From assembly GCA_030731635.1 (NCBI GenBank), contig JANQTR010000028.1, positions 1 to 7,335 on the forward strand: a stretch of DNA of 7,335 nt, read 5' to 3'. The notes below the pieces were generated by a model that was not told the origin of the DNA, ran no database searches, and saw only the letters and a program-made list of their open reading frames with translations. The position numbers and the translations under genes were made by a program. Shown here one piece after another: positions 1 to 6,271 of the stretch. The first letter of the stretch is position 1. Each line of letters starts with the position of its first letter. Source of the stretch: Erythrobacter sp. Lineage in GTDB: Bacteria; Pseudomonadota; Alphaproteobacteria; Sphingomonadales; Sphingomonadaceae.

Positions 1-1
1 C

Positions 2-451
2 AGCCTGTGCCTGCTCGATACGGGCAATGACGGAAGCTGGGACAAGGTCATCGTCTCGGCGGCCAAACTGCCTGAGCTGCGACGCAGTTTCGACATTGCC
101 CCTGCGCCCTACAGGTCTGTGCAGGGTGGCCTTGTTCCGCAGAGCTATATCGCAGTGAAATTCCATCACCAGAATGCGTTCCACACGCCGCGCTTTTATG
201 TCGAGGGCTTTCTCCTGGGCAAGCCGGTGCAGGTACAGTCGCTCAGCTTCGGCAACCCAGATGGCAGCTTCTCGGTCGCGCCGGGATCAATCAATACGCC
301 GCCCGGCGAGTTACCGCTCGAACTCAGATATGGCGAAGCGCGCTTCACCATCGAGGCGATCGACAGCAGCGCCAAGACCGCCAGAGTCCGGATCGATCAG
401 GCCTGGGGCACTGAAACGGTCAAGATCACCCGCATTGTCTACAACTATTGA
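2..451 (+). CDS. C-terminal part of an unrecognised protein (5'-truncated)
   Basis: The reading frame is open from base 2 to a TGA at 449-451, giving about 149 residues with no start inside the window. An in-frame GTG at 119 exists, but coding-like sequence continues upstream of it, so I treat the gene as running in from the left edge. I do not recognise the family. The visible part is soluble, with no hydrophobic segment long enough to cross a membrane. Its second half alternates short hydrophobic and polar stretches rich in Gly, Pro and Ser, which suggests beta-sheet, and it ends in an aromatic tail (VYNY). No catalytic motif is apparent. An 84-base gap separates it from the protease gene on the same strand. 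The frame is real with good confidence; the function is unknown. Confidence 0.7.
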   Translation, partial: SLCLLDTGNDGSWDKVIVSAAKLPELRRSFDIAPAPYRSVQGGLVPQSYIAVKFHHQNAFHTPRFYVEGFLLGKPVQVQSLSFGNPDGSFSVAPGSINTPPGELPLELRYGEARFTIEAIDSSAKTARVRIDQAWGTETVKITRIVYNY

Positions 452-469
452 AGCAGAAGGAATGACCAA

Positions 470-497
470 TTGACCGTTTGAGGTCCAGGTGTATTGC
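470..497 (+). promoter_or_regulatory. possible promoter for the M48 protease operon
   Basis: This is the longest non-coding gap in the window (452-535). It contains TTGACC at 470-475, a good -35 match, and 16 bases later TATTGC at 492-497, which matches only the first half of a -10 box. It would place transcription start roughly 30 bases before the protease ATG. The -10 half is weak, so this is tentative. Confidence 0.22.
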
Positions 498-535
498 AGG
501 ATTAACACACACCGAACTTTGGGGAAGCCTTCATC

Positions 536-1717
536 ATGTCGAACGCCTTGACGCCCGCACAGGAAGCCGCACGGCTTGTCGATACCCTCGGGCCGGAGGC
601 GCTGGCCAAGGCGCAGGCCTACACGACCGGCAATCACTGGCTGCTGATTGCCGGGGTCGCGGTGTCGCTGCTGGTCGCGTTCGTCATGGTGCGCCTCAAG
701 CTGCTCGACCGGATTGCCGCGCGCTTTGGGGAGGGACGGCGGTTCTTCGCGACTTTCACTGTCAGCGCCGCGTTTTTGCTGATCTCCGCCGCGCTGGAGT
801 TGCCATGGACGATATACACCGATTGGTATCGCCAACGCGCCTATGACCTGTCGAGCCAGCCGTTGGGCGACTTTCTTGGCCAGCTGGCGATCAGCGAGGC
901 GCTGGGCACCGCGCTGGGTGGGTTGTTTCTGGTTGGGGTCTATGCGCTGATCCGCCGCACCGGCAAGCGCTGGTGGCTGTGGAGCGGCGGTCTAACCGCT
1001 GTCACCCTGCTCGTCGCTCTGATCGCTGGGCCTAGCCTGATTGATCCGCTGTTCAACGAATACAAACCCGTCCCGCCGGGCGAAGTGCGCACCGCGCTGG
1101 AAGACATCGCCGATGATGTCGGCATCCCGCACGACCGGATCTTCATGTATGATGGATCGCGCCAATCCGAACGCTTCACCGCCAATGTTGCCGGCATCGG
1201 ACCCGCCGCGCGGATCGCGATTTCCGACGTGGCGCTGAAAGAGGCCTCGCTTGATGAAGTGCGCGCGGTGACGGGGCACGAGGCGGGGCATTACAAGCTT
1301 GGCCATGTGTGGCGTTCGGTTTTACTGCTCCCACTGATCGCGATGCTGTTCTTTTACCTGCTGAACCGCCTGTTCGCGCCGACCGCGCGGGCTTTGGGCA
1401 GCGATGCCCGGCTGGACGAGCCGCGTGGCCTACCGGTGTTCGCGGTGGTGGGATCAGTGCTTGGCCTGCTGGTGACCCCGCTGACCAACACGCTCACCCG
1501 CGTGGGCGAGACCGAGGCGGATCAATACTCGCTCATCACCGTGAACGAGCCTGACGCGCTCGCCACCGCCTTGGTGAAGACCGCCGAATATCGCTACCCG
1601 CGCCCGAGTGCGTTCGAGGAGGTGCTATTCTACACCCACCCCTCTGTCGAAAAACGCGCCTTAATGGCGATGGAGTGGAAGGCGGCGCACCCGAAGGACG
1701 CACCGGCCGGCGAATGA
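536..1717 (+). CDS. Ste24-type M48 family zinc metallopeptidase, integral membrane
   Basis: This 393-residue protein resembles the CAAX prenyl protease 1 (Ste24) branch of peptidase family M48. The zinc-binding HEAGH motif is at H248, E249 and H252. The third ligand is predicted as E325 in E-T-E-A-D (325-329), the family's ExxxD motif. Other Ste24 hallmarks are IDPLFNEYKP (169-178), a Ser/Arg-rich stretch before the catalytic helix (208-220), and THPSVEKR near the end (367-374). Hydrophobic segments lie near residues 34-54, 70-90, 114-138, 148-166, 261-280 and 299-318, so the active site sits among membrane helices. The ATG at 536 has GGGGAAG eight bases upstream. Bacterial Ste24 homologues are usually linked to membrane protein turnover rather than prenylated substrates; the substrate here is unknown. 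nth follows after 10 bases, probably in the same transcript. Confidence 0.93.
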   Translation: MSNALTPAQEAARLVDTLGPEALAKAQAYTTGNHWLLIAGVAVSLLVAFVMVRLKLLDRIAARFGEGRRFFATFTVSAAFLLISAALELPWTIYTDWYRQRAYDLSSQPLGDFLGQLAISEALGTALGGLFLVGVYALIRRTGKRWWLWSGGLTAVTLLVALIAGPSLIDPLFNEYKPVPPGEVRTALEDIADDVGIPHDRIFMYDGSRQSERFTANVAGIGPAARIAISDVALKEASLDEVRAVTGHEAGHYKLGHVWRSVLLLPLIAMLFFYLLNRLFAPTARALGSDARLDEPRGLPVFAVVGSVLGLLVTPLTNTLTRVGETEADQYSLITVNEPDALATALVKTAEYRYPRPSAFEEVLFYTHPSVEKRALMAMEWKAAHPKDAPAGE

Positions 1718-1727
1718 CCCCAAAACA

Positions 1728-2381
1728 ATGACAAAAGACCAGATCTTCGAATTCTTCCGCCGTCTGGCAGAGGACAACCCCGCGCCGCAGACCGAGCTGG
1801 AATATGGCAATGCCTATCAGCTGGTGGTGGCCGTGGCGCTGTCGGCGCAGGCGACCGACGTGGGCGTCAACAAGGCCACCCGCGCGCTGTTTGCCAAGGT
1901 GAAAACGCCGCAGCAGATGCTCGATCTGGGCGAAGATGGCTTGAAGGAGCACATCAAGACCATCGGCCTGTTCAATTCCAAGGCCAAGAACGTGATCGCG
2001 CTGTCACAGCTGCTGGTCGATGAATATGGCGGCGAGGTGCCAGACACCCGCGAAGACCTGATGCGGCTGCCCGGTGTCGGGCGCAAGACCGCCAATGTCG
2101 TGCTCAATTGCTGGTTCGGTCAGGAAACCTTCGCGGTCGACACCCACATTTTTCGCGTCAGCAACCGCACTGGCATGGCCAAGGGCAAGACCCCCGATCA
2201 GGTTGAGGCCAAGCTGGAAAAGCGCGTCCCCCAGCCGTTCCGCCGCGATTCGCATCACTGGATGATCCTGCACGGACGTTACGTGTGCAAAGCGCGTACG
2301 CCCGAATGCTGGCGCTGTAAGGTGGCGGACCTGTGCAGTTTCAGGAAAAAGGTGCTGGAGGCGCCGAAGGGGCGGACATGA
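1728..2381 (+). CDS. nth: endonuclease III, DNA glycosylase/AP lyase with 4Fe-4S cluster
   Basis: This 217-residue enzyme removes oxidised pyrimidines from DNA and cleaves the resulting abasic site in base excision repair. The helix-hairpin-helix LPGVGRKTANVV (114-125) carries the catalytic lysine K120. The catalytic aspartate is D138 in VDTHIFRVSNR. Four cysteines at 187, 194, 197 and 203 have the C-x6-C-x2-C-x5-C spacing of the iron-sulfur cluster. All these positions equal the E. coli numbering as I recall it, which also supports the ATG at 1728. The length is close to E. coli Nth (211). No clear ribosome binding site precedes the ATG (the 10-base gap reads CCCCAAAACA), so translation may depend on ribosomes finishing the upstream protease gene. 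The TGA overlaps the next gene's ATG. Confidence 0.97.
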   Translation: MTKDQIFEFFRRLAEDNPAPQTELEYGNAYQLVVAVALSAQATDVGVNKATRALFAKVKTPQQMLDLGEDGLKEHIKTIGLFNSKAKNVIALSQLLVDEYGGEVPDTREDLMRLPGVGRKTANVVLNCWFGQETFAVDTHIFRVSNRTGMAKGKTPDQVEAKLEKRVPQPFRRDSHHWMILHGRYVCKARTPECWRCKVADLCSFRKKVLEAPKGRT

Positions 2382-2710
2382 ACCAATTGGACAAAGCTCT
2401 GCTGGCGGAAAATCAAGCGATCCTCAACCAATTCGCCGATCAGGGAAGCGATCTATCGCAAGCGCGCGTGATTGATTTCGAGCACGTTTTTCAGGACAAA
2501 ACGGCGGCCGACAGATTTTGCGATCTTGCCGAGGCGGAGGGCTACAAGGCGACCCTTTATGAGCGCGACGACGGCAACTGGGACGCACAGGCATCGACGC
2601 GCATAATCCCAACCGCCGACGCCATCACCCTTTGCGAAATGGAGCTCAGCACGCTGGCACGCCAGCATGATGGATACGCCGATGGCTGGGGTTTCTACCG
2701 GACCCAATAG
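2378..2710 (+). CDS. RraB-family protein (ribonuclease E regulator domain)
   Basis: This small acidic protein of 110 residues resembles the RraB domain family. E. coli RraB binds RNase E and inhibits it, changing mRNA decay. Recognisable features are the V-I-D-F-E-H-V-F strand (31-38), the following A-A-D-R-F helix (43-47), I-I-P-T-A-D-A-I-T (76-84) and the terminal D-G-W-G (102-105). I chose the ATG at 2378 because it overlaps the nth stop as ATGA and has a purine-rich GAAGGGG about five bases upstream. A GTG at 2333 in the same frame would add 15 residues inside nth and is less likely. Overlap with nth implies translational coupling. Alphaproteobacterial members may not act exactly like E. 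coli RraB, so I give no gene symbol. The stop abuts the stop of the opposing symporter gene. Confidence 0.82.
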   Translation: MNQLDKALLAENQAILNQFADQGSDLSQARVIDFEHVFQDKTAADRFCDLAEAEGYKATLYERDDGNWDAQASTRIIPTADAITLCEMELSTLARQHDGYADGWGFYRTQ

Positions 2711-3946
2711 CTACACATCATCCGCGCTGATCAGCTCTGCCTTGTCAAGCTCGCCGGTCAGGCTCGCGACCGTCACCGCCACGGCGGCATCGCCGGTGAT
2801 GTTGGTGGTGGTGCGCATCATGTCCATGATCCGGTCGACCCCTGCCACAAAGGCGATGGTTTCCAGCGGCACATTCACCGCGCTGAACACCAGCGCCATC
2901 ATGATCAGGCCCGCGCCCGGAATGCCCGCCGCGCCGACTGCGCCCAGCGTGCCGAGCAGCGCGATCATGCCGTAATCGCCCCAGCTCAAATCCACCCCAA
3001 AAATCTGCGCGCCGAACAGCGTCGCAAGGCCGAGATACATCGCCGTGCCATTCATGTTCACCGTCGCGCCCAGGCTGATGATGAAGCTGGCGACCGAGTT
3101 CGACACGCCAAGGTTGCGCTCTGCACAGCGCAAGGTGACCGGCAGCGTCGCGTTGGAACTGGCGGTAGAATAACTCACCGCAATCGCATCGACCATGCCG
3201 CGGAAGAAACCGATCACCGGCACCTTGGCGATGAATTTGATCATCCCGCCGTAGATCAAGGTGATAATCAGGAAGCAGCCGAGATAATTGAGGAACACCA
3301 GTTTGCCGAGCGCCGCCAGCGCATCGAAGCCGAGCGTGCCCGCCACCCACGCCATCAGCGCAAAGACGCCAAACGGGGTCAGCTCCATCACGATCATGGT
3401 GACTTTCTGCATCACCACAGATCCGCTTTCGAAGATCTTGAGCGCAGGCTCGCCCTCTTCCTTGGCCATCAGGATACCGATCCCGATCAGGAGCGAAAAC
3501 ACGATCAGCGGCAGAACATTCACGTCCGCCATCACCTTGACCGGGCTTTGCGGGATCATACCCAGCACCATGTCGCGCCAGCTGGTATCGGTAGGGGCAG
3601 GCGGCGTGCCAATCGTCAGCGCCGAGGTATCGACCCCCAGCCCCGGCGCAAGGAATGTGCCCAGCGCAAGCCCAAGCCACACTGACATTTGCCCCGTCAC
3701 CACGAACAGCAGCATCGCCCGCCAGCCCACGCTGCCGAGTTTCCTGAGATCGCCAATGCTGGCGACGCCCGCCACCAGGCTGAAAAAGATCAGCGGCACC
3801 ACCAGCATCTTGATAAAGGCAACAAACACATCGCCGATGATCTTGATACTCTCCGCCTCAGGCCCCCACAGCCGCCCAACGACGATGCCAAGGATCAGCG
3901 CCGCAATGACGCGCTGCCATAGGGGGATGCGTAGCCAGAAGCCCAA
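2711..3946 (-). CDS. dicarboxylate/amino acid:cation symporter (DAACS/SLC1 family)
   Basis: This inner-membrane secondary transporter probably imports an acidic amino acid or C4-dicarboxylate with cations. From the TTG at 3946 it has 411 residues. An in-frame upstream ATG at 4042 would add 32 residues lying inside dapE that do not look like the family; the TTG has AAGGA seven bases upstream, and GFWLRIPLWQRVI is a normal DAACS N-terminus. Family landmarks are hairpin 1 (T261-A-S-S-N-A-T-L-P269), the unwound helix 7 motif N297-M-N-G-T301, hairpin 2 (G341-I-P-G-A-G346) and helix 8 with D375, R378, T379, N382 and D386. The arginine R378 matches the residue that binds the substrate side-chain carboxylate in GltPh, favouring an acidic substrate. 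N299 replaces the usual Asp of NMDGT. It is transcribed after dapE. Confidence 0.9.
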   Translation of the reverse strand: MGFWLRIPLWQRVIAALILGIVVGRLWGPEAESIKIIGDVFVAFIKMLVVPLIFFSLVAGVASIGDLRKLGSVGWRAMLLFVVTGQMSVWLGLALGTFLAPGLGVDTSALTIGTPPAPTDTSWRDMVLGMIPQSPVKVMADVNVLPLIVFSLLIGIGILMAKEEGEPALKIFESGSVVMQKVTMIVMELTPFGVFALMAWVAGTLGFDALAALGKLVFLNYLGCFLIITLIYGGMIKFIAKVPVIGFFRGMVDAIAVSYSTASSNATLPVTLRCAERNLGVSNSVASFIISLGATVNMNGTAMYLGLATLFGAQIFGVDLSWGDYGMIALLGTLGAVGAAGIPGAGLIMMALVFSAVNVPLETIAFVAGVDRIMDMMRTTTNITGDAAVAVTVASLTGELDKAELISADDV

Positions 3947-3950
3947 TGTC

Positions 3951-5111
3951 CTATCCTTCTTCAAGCGCCAAGGCGGCGAACGCGATGCGGGTATAAATCC
4001 GTGCCAGCACGGCAAGATCGGGGATTGCCACCGCCTCGTCACGCTTGTGCATGGTCGCGTTGCACAGCCCGAATTCGATCACCGGGCAGACAGAGCGCAG
4101 GAACCGCGCATCGGATGTGCCGCCGGTGGTGGAAAGTTCCGGTGCGGTGCCGGTTTCCGCCTCGACCGCCGCCGCCACCAGCGCTGAAAACGCGCCAGGT
4201 TCAGTCAGGAACGGCTCACCCGAGATCACCGGACGCGCGTGTCCACCGTGCTTTTCGGCGATGGCGCAGACCCGGTCGGAAAGGCTCTTGCCAGTGTGGA
4301 GATCGTTGAAACGGATCGAAATCCGCGCCTCGCCCTTGGCCGGAATCACGTTATGGGCGCGGTTGGCGGCGGTGATTTCGGTGATTTCGAGGTTGGAGGG
4401 CTGGAACCACTGCGTGCCGGTATCCAGCGTCAGCGCGTCCAGTTCCGCCAGGATCGCCACCAATTTAGGCAGCGGATTATCAGCGAGGTGCGGATAGGCG
4501 ACATGGCCCTGCGTGCCGTCCACATCGATGAAGATATTGACCGAACCGCGCCGCCCGATCTTCACCATATCGCCCAGCCGGTGGACCGAGGTTGGCTCAC
4601 CCACAAGGCACAAGTCAGGCGATAAACCCTGCGCCGCCATATAGTCGATCAGTGCGCGGGTGCCGTGGAGTGCGGGGCCTTCTTCGTCCCCGGTGATGAT
4701 GAAGCTGATCGTGCCCGCGTCCTGCGACACATCCGCGACGGCGGCGACCATCGCAGCAATCGCACCTTTCATATCGACCGCGCCGCGCCCGTGCAGCAAG
4801 TCCCCGCGCACCTGCGGTTCAAACGGATCGCTGGCCCAGCCGTTGTCGCCTCCAATGGGACCCGGTGGGACGACATCAAGATGACCTGCAAAAGCAAAGT
4901 GCCGCGAACCCGGTGGCCCTGTGCGAATGGCGAACAGGTTTTCGACCGGGGCTTCATCATCCCCCTCAGCCCCCTCGCCACGGGTGAAACGGTGCACCGC
5001 AAACCCCAGCGGCGTCAGCATCGTTTCAAGTTCGTCAAACACCGCGCCGGTCGCAGGCGTCACGGAGGGCGCGGCAATCAAGCGCTTGGCAAGGTCGAGC
5101 GGGTCAAGCAT
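3951..5111 (-). CDS. dapE: succinyl-diaminopimelate desuccinylase
   Basis: This 386-residue enzyme hydrolyses N-succinyl-LL-2,6-diaminopimelate to succinate and LL-diaminopimelate, a cytoplasmic step towards lysine and peptidoglycan. It is an M20-type dinuclear zinc hydrolase. Predicted active-site residues are H77 and D79 in GHLDVVPPG, bridging D113 in GRGAVDMKG, general base E143 and ligand E144 in TGDEEG, E172 in GEPTS, and H355 in MHKRDE. The central dimerisation domain includes RRGSVNIFIDVDGTQGH (187-203). GGTSDARF (330-337) supports DapE over other M20 peptidases. The frame stays open far upstream, but DapE similarity begins with MLDPLDLAKRLIAAPSVTP, so I start at ATG 5111; its upstream region has only a weak GGCAAG. 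Residues 44-55 form a short acidic loop. The start codon lies 29 bases from the divergent cupin gene. Confidence 0.95.
   Translation of the reverse strand: MLDPLDLAKRLIAAPSVTPATGAVFDELETMLTPLGFAVHRFTRGEGAEGDDEAPVENLFAIRTGPPGSRHFAFAGHLDVVPPGPIGGDNGWASDPFEPQVRGDLLHGRGAVDMKGAIAAMVAAVADVSQDAGTISFIITGDEEGPALHGTRALIDYMAAQGLSPDLCLVGEPTSVHRLGDMVKIGRRGSVNIFIDVDGTQGHVAYPHLADNPLPKLVAILAELDALTLDTGTQWFQPSNLEITEITAANRAHNVIPAKGEARISIRFNDLHTGKSLSDRVCAIAEKHGGHARPVISGEPFLTEPGAFSALVAAAVEAETGTAPELSTTGGTSDARFLRSVCPVIEFGLCNATMHKRDEAVAIPDLAVLARIYTRIAFAALALEEG
3954..3958 (-). promoter_or_regulatory. ribosome binding site fixing the TTG start of the symporter
   Basis: On the minus strand AAGGA lies within the last dapE codons and ends seven bases before TTG (3946-3944). 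This spacing favours the TTG start over the in-frame ATG at 4042. It also suggests ribosomes finishing dapE can restart on the symporter. Confidence 0.6.
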
Positions 5112-5116
5112 TCTTG

Positions 5117-5129
5117 CCTGCCTAGCAGG
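5117..5129. repeat. short inverted repeat in the dapE/cupin divergent gap
   Basis: CCTGC and GCAGG are separated by CTA, forming a 5-base inverted repeat in the middle of the 29-base gap between two divergent start codons. It overlaps the cupin ribosome binding site, so it could be a small operator or could mask that site in mRNA. It is short enough to be chance. Confidence 0.25.
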
Positions 5130-5131
5130 AG
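5127..5131 (+). promoter_or_regulatory. ribosome binding site of the cupin gene
   Basis: AGGAG lies nine bases before the ATG at 5141. It is among the best Shine-Dalgarno matches in the window and supports that start. Confidence 0.65.
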
Positions 5132-5140
5132 TTTCCGTCA

Positions 5141-5608
5141 ATGCCCAAGCTTGATCTTGATGCGATTCCCCAGACCAATGCGACCGGCTATCCACCGCCG
5201 TTCGATAGGGCGGTAGAAGGGCGGTGGTGGCGGCGGCTGGCCCCGCCTGCGGGCCTGACCGAGCTGGCGGCAAGCCATGTGGTGTTGGAGCCGGGCGCTT
5301 TCTCGTCGCAGCGCCATTGGCACCAGGGGCAGGATGAACTTGTGGTGATGGTGGCGGGTGAGGCCGTGTTGATCGATGATCACGGCGAAACCCCGGTGCG
5401 CGCAGGCGACGTGCTGGCCTTCCCTGCCGGAGAGGAAAACGGCCACCACCTCCACAATCGTACAGATCAACCGTGCATTTTTGTCGCGATCGGCGCAGGC
5501 GCACGGGGCACAGATAGCGGCGAATATTCCGATATCGACATGGTGTTCGGCCCCGCAGGCTACGCGCGCAAGGACGGGACACCCTACGACAGCAAACGCC
5601 TGCCCTGA
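5141..5608 (+). CDS. single-domain cupin protein
   Basis: This 155-residue cytoplasmic protein has one cupin beta-barrel. The first cupin motif is seen as H59-x-H61-x4-E66 in RHWHQGQDE, followed by G73. The second is seen as G89, P95, G97 and H102-x3-N106. Together H59, H61, E66 and H102 give the usual four metal ligands. The N-terminal stretch (PPPFDRAVEGRWWRRLAP) and the C-terminal Y-S-D-I-D-M (129-134) with D-G-T-P-Y (145-149) recur in a cupin group common in alphaproteobacteria, whose reaction is not established to my knowledge. It could be a small-molecule enzyme or a ligand-binding protein. The exporter gene follows 32 bases downstream on the same strand, so the two probably share a transcript. 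Confidence 0.88.
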   Translation: MPKLDLDAIPQTNATGYPPPFDRAVEGRWWRRLAPPAGLTELAASHVVLEPGAFSSQRHWHQGQDELVVMVAGEAVLIDDHGETPVRAGDVLAFPAGEENGHHLHNRTDQPCIFVAIGAGARGTDSGEYSDIDMVFGPAGYARKDGTPYDSKRLP

Positions 5609-5640
5609 TAGGGCGCGGGCCAGCAAGGAACGCATGCGCC

Positions 5641-6261
5641 ATGGACATTGTCGGATTTGCCCTTGCGGTGCTGCTGATCGAGCTGACGCCCGGGCCCAAC
5701 ATGGGCTGGCTGGTCGCGTTGACACTGGCCGAAGGGCGACGGGCTGGCCTTTCGGCGCTCAGCGGCATTGCTTTGGGCCTTGCTGGTAACGCTGCGCTGA
5801 GTGTGTTTGCGGCAAGCTTTATCCTCGCTCAAGGCGGCGTGCTGGCACAGGTGATGTCCGTGCTGGCCGCGGCGATGATGGCGTGGTTGGCGTGGGAGGC
5901 ATGGAGGGGTTCTGGGGATAGATCGGGCGAAAGTTCGCTCACGGCGGTCCCGCGTCGCACGACCCGGCGGCATTTTTTCGGTGGCTTGGTGATCAATTTG
6001 CTCAACCCGAAAGCCGCACTGTTCTTCATCACCGTGATGCCGCAATTCATCCCTGGCGGGCAGCCCAGCCTGTCACAGGGGCTGGTGATGGCCTGCATCA
6101 GTGTCGGCATCGCAACTGCGATCCATCTTGCGCTGGTGCTGGGAGCAGAGCGGCTGCGACCCTTCCTGATGGCGCAGGAACGGGCGAAGATCGTGCGACG
6201 GGTGCTCGCCCTCGCCATGCTGGCGGTGGCTGCGTGGTTCCTACTGAAAGCCCTTGCCTAG
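5641..6261 (+). CDS. LysE/RhtB-family exporter
   Basis: This 206-residue inner-membrane protein belongs to the LysE translocator superfamily, whose characterised members export amino acids such as lysine, homoserine or threonine. The family signature T16-P-G-P-N20 is followed by GRRAGLSALSGIALG (32-46) and a long hydrophobic helix. The second signature is NLLNPKAALFF (119-129). Hydrophobic segments lie near residues 3-25, 38-60, 66-88, 115-133, 147-168 and 184-205, fitting the usual six. A polar, arginine-containing linker lies at about 89-110. ATG 5641 has AAGGA 11 bases upstream; the ATG at 5634 is in another frame. The substrate cannot be read from sequence. It ends 10 bases from the opposing nuclease gene. 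Confidence 0.92.
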   Translation: MDIVGFALAVLLIELTPGPNMGWLVALTLAEGRRAGLSALSGIALGLAGNAALSVFAASFILAQGGVLAQVMSVLAAAMMAWLAWEAWRGSGDRSGESSLTAVPRRTTRRHFFGGLVINLLNPKAALFFITVMPQFIPGGQPSLSQGLVMACISVGIATAIHLALVLGAERLRPFLMAQERAKIVRRVLALAMLAVAAWFLLKALA

Positions 6262-6271
6262 CGCAGATACC

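Noticed and set aside
472..485. Possible terminator hairpin GACC-gtttga-GGTC after the left-edge gene
   Set aside because: The stem is only four base pairs, with no T-tract following, so it is too weak to call.
311..835. A minus-strand open frame across the gap before the protease gene
   Set aside because: It is antisense to two better supported plus-strand frames and its translation is Arg/Gln/Gly-rich with no recognisable domain.
2745..3680. A second minus-strand frame inside the symporter (311 codons)
   Set aside because: It is a frame-shifted, Arg/Gly/His-rich reading of the symporter gene with no domain of its own.
3288..4187. A 299-codon plus-strand open frame opposite the symporter and the end of dapE
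   Set aside because: Its translation is low-complexity Ser/Thr/Pro/Ile sequence typical of antisense reading of a GC-rich membrane protein gene. Both minus-strand genes are clear family members.
5086..5114. TTGGCA (5086-5091) with CATTCT 17 bases later as a cupin promoter inside dapE
   Set aside because: The -10 matches only three of six bases. It is plausible in position but not strong enough to annotate.
5113..5141. TTGACG on the minus strand (5141-5136) as a -35 box for dapE
   Set aside because: At normal spacing the -10 position reads GGCAAG, which does not resemble TATAAT.
5112..5768. Upstream extension of the dapE frame to an ATG at 5768 (605 codons in total)
   Set aside because: The extra 219 residues are Arg/Pro-rich, unlike any DapE, and lie antisense to the cupin gene and the start of the exporter gene. 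The frame is open by base composition only.
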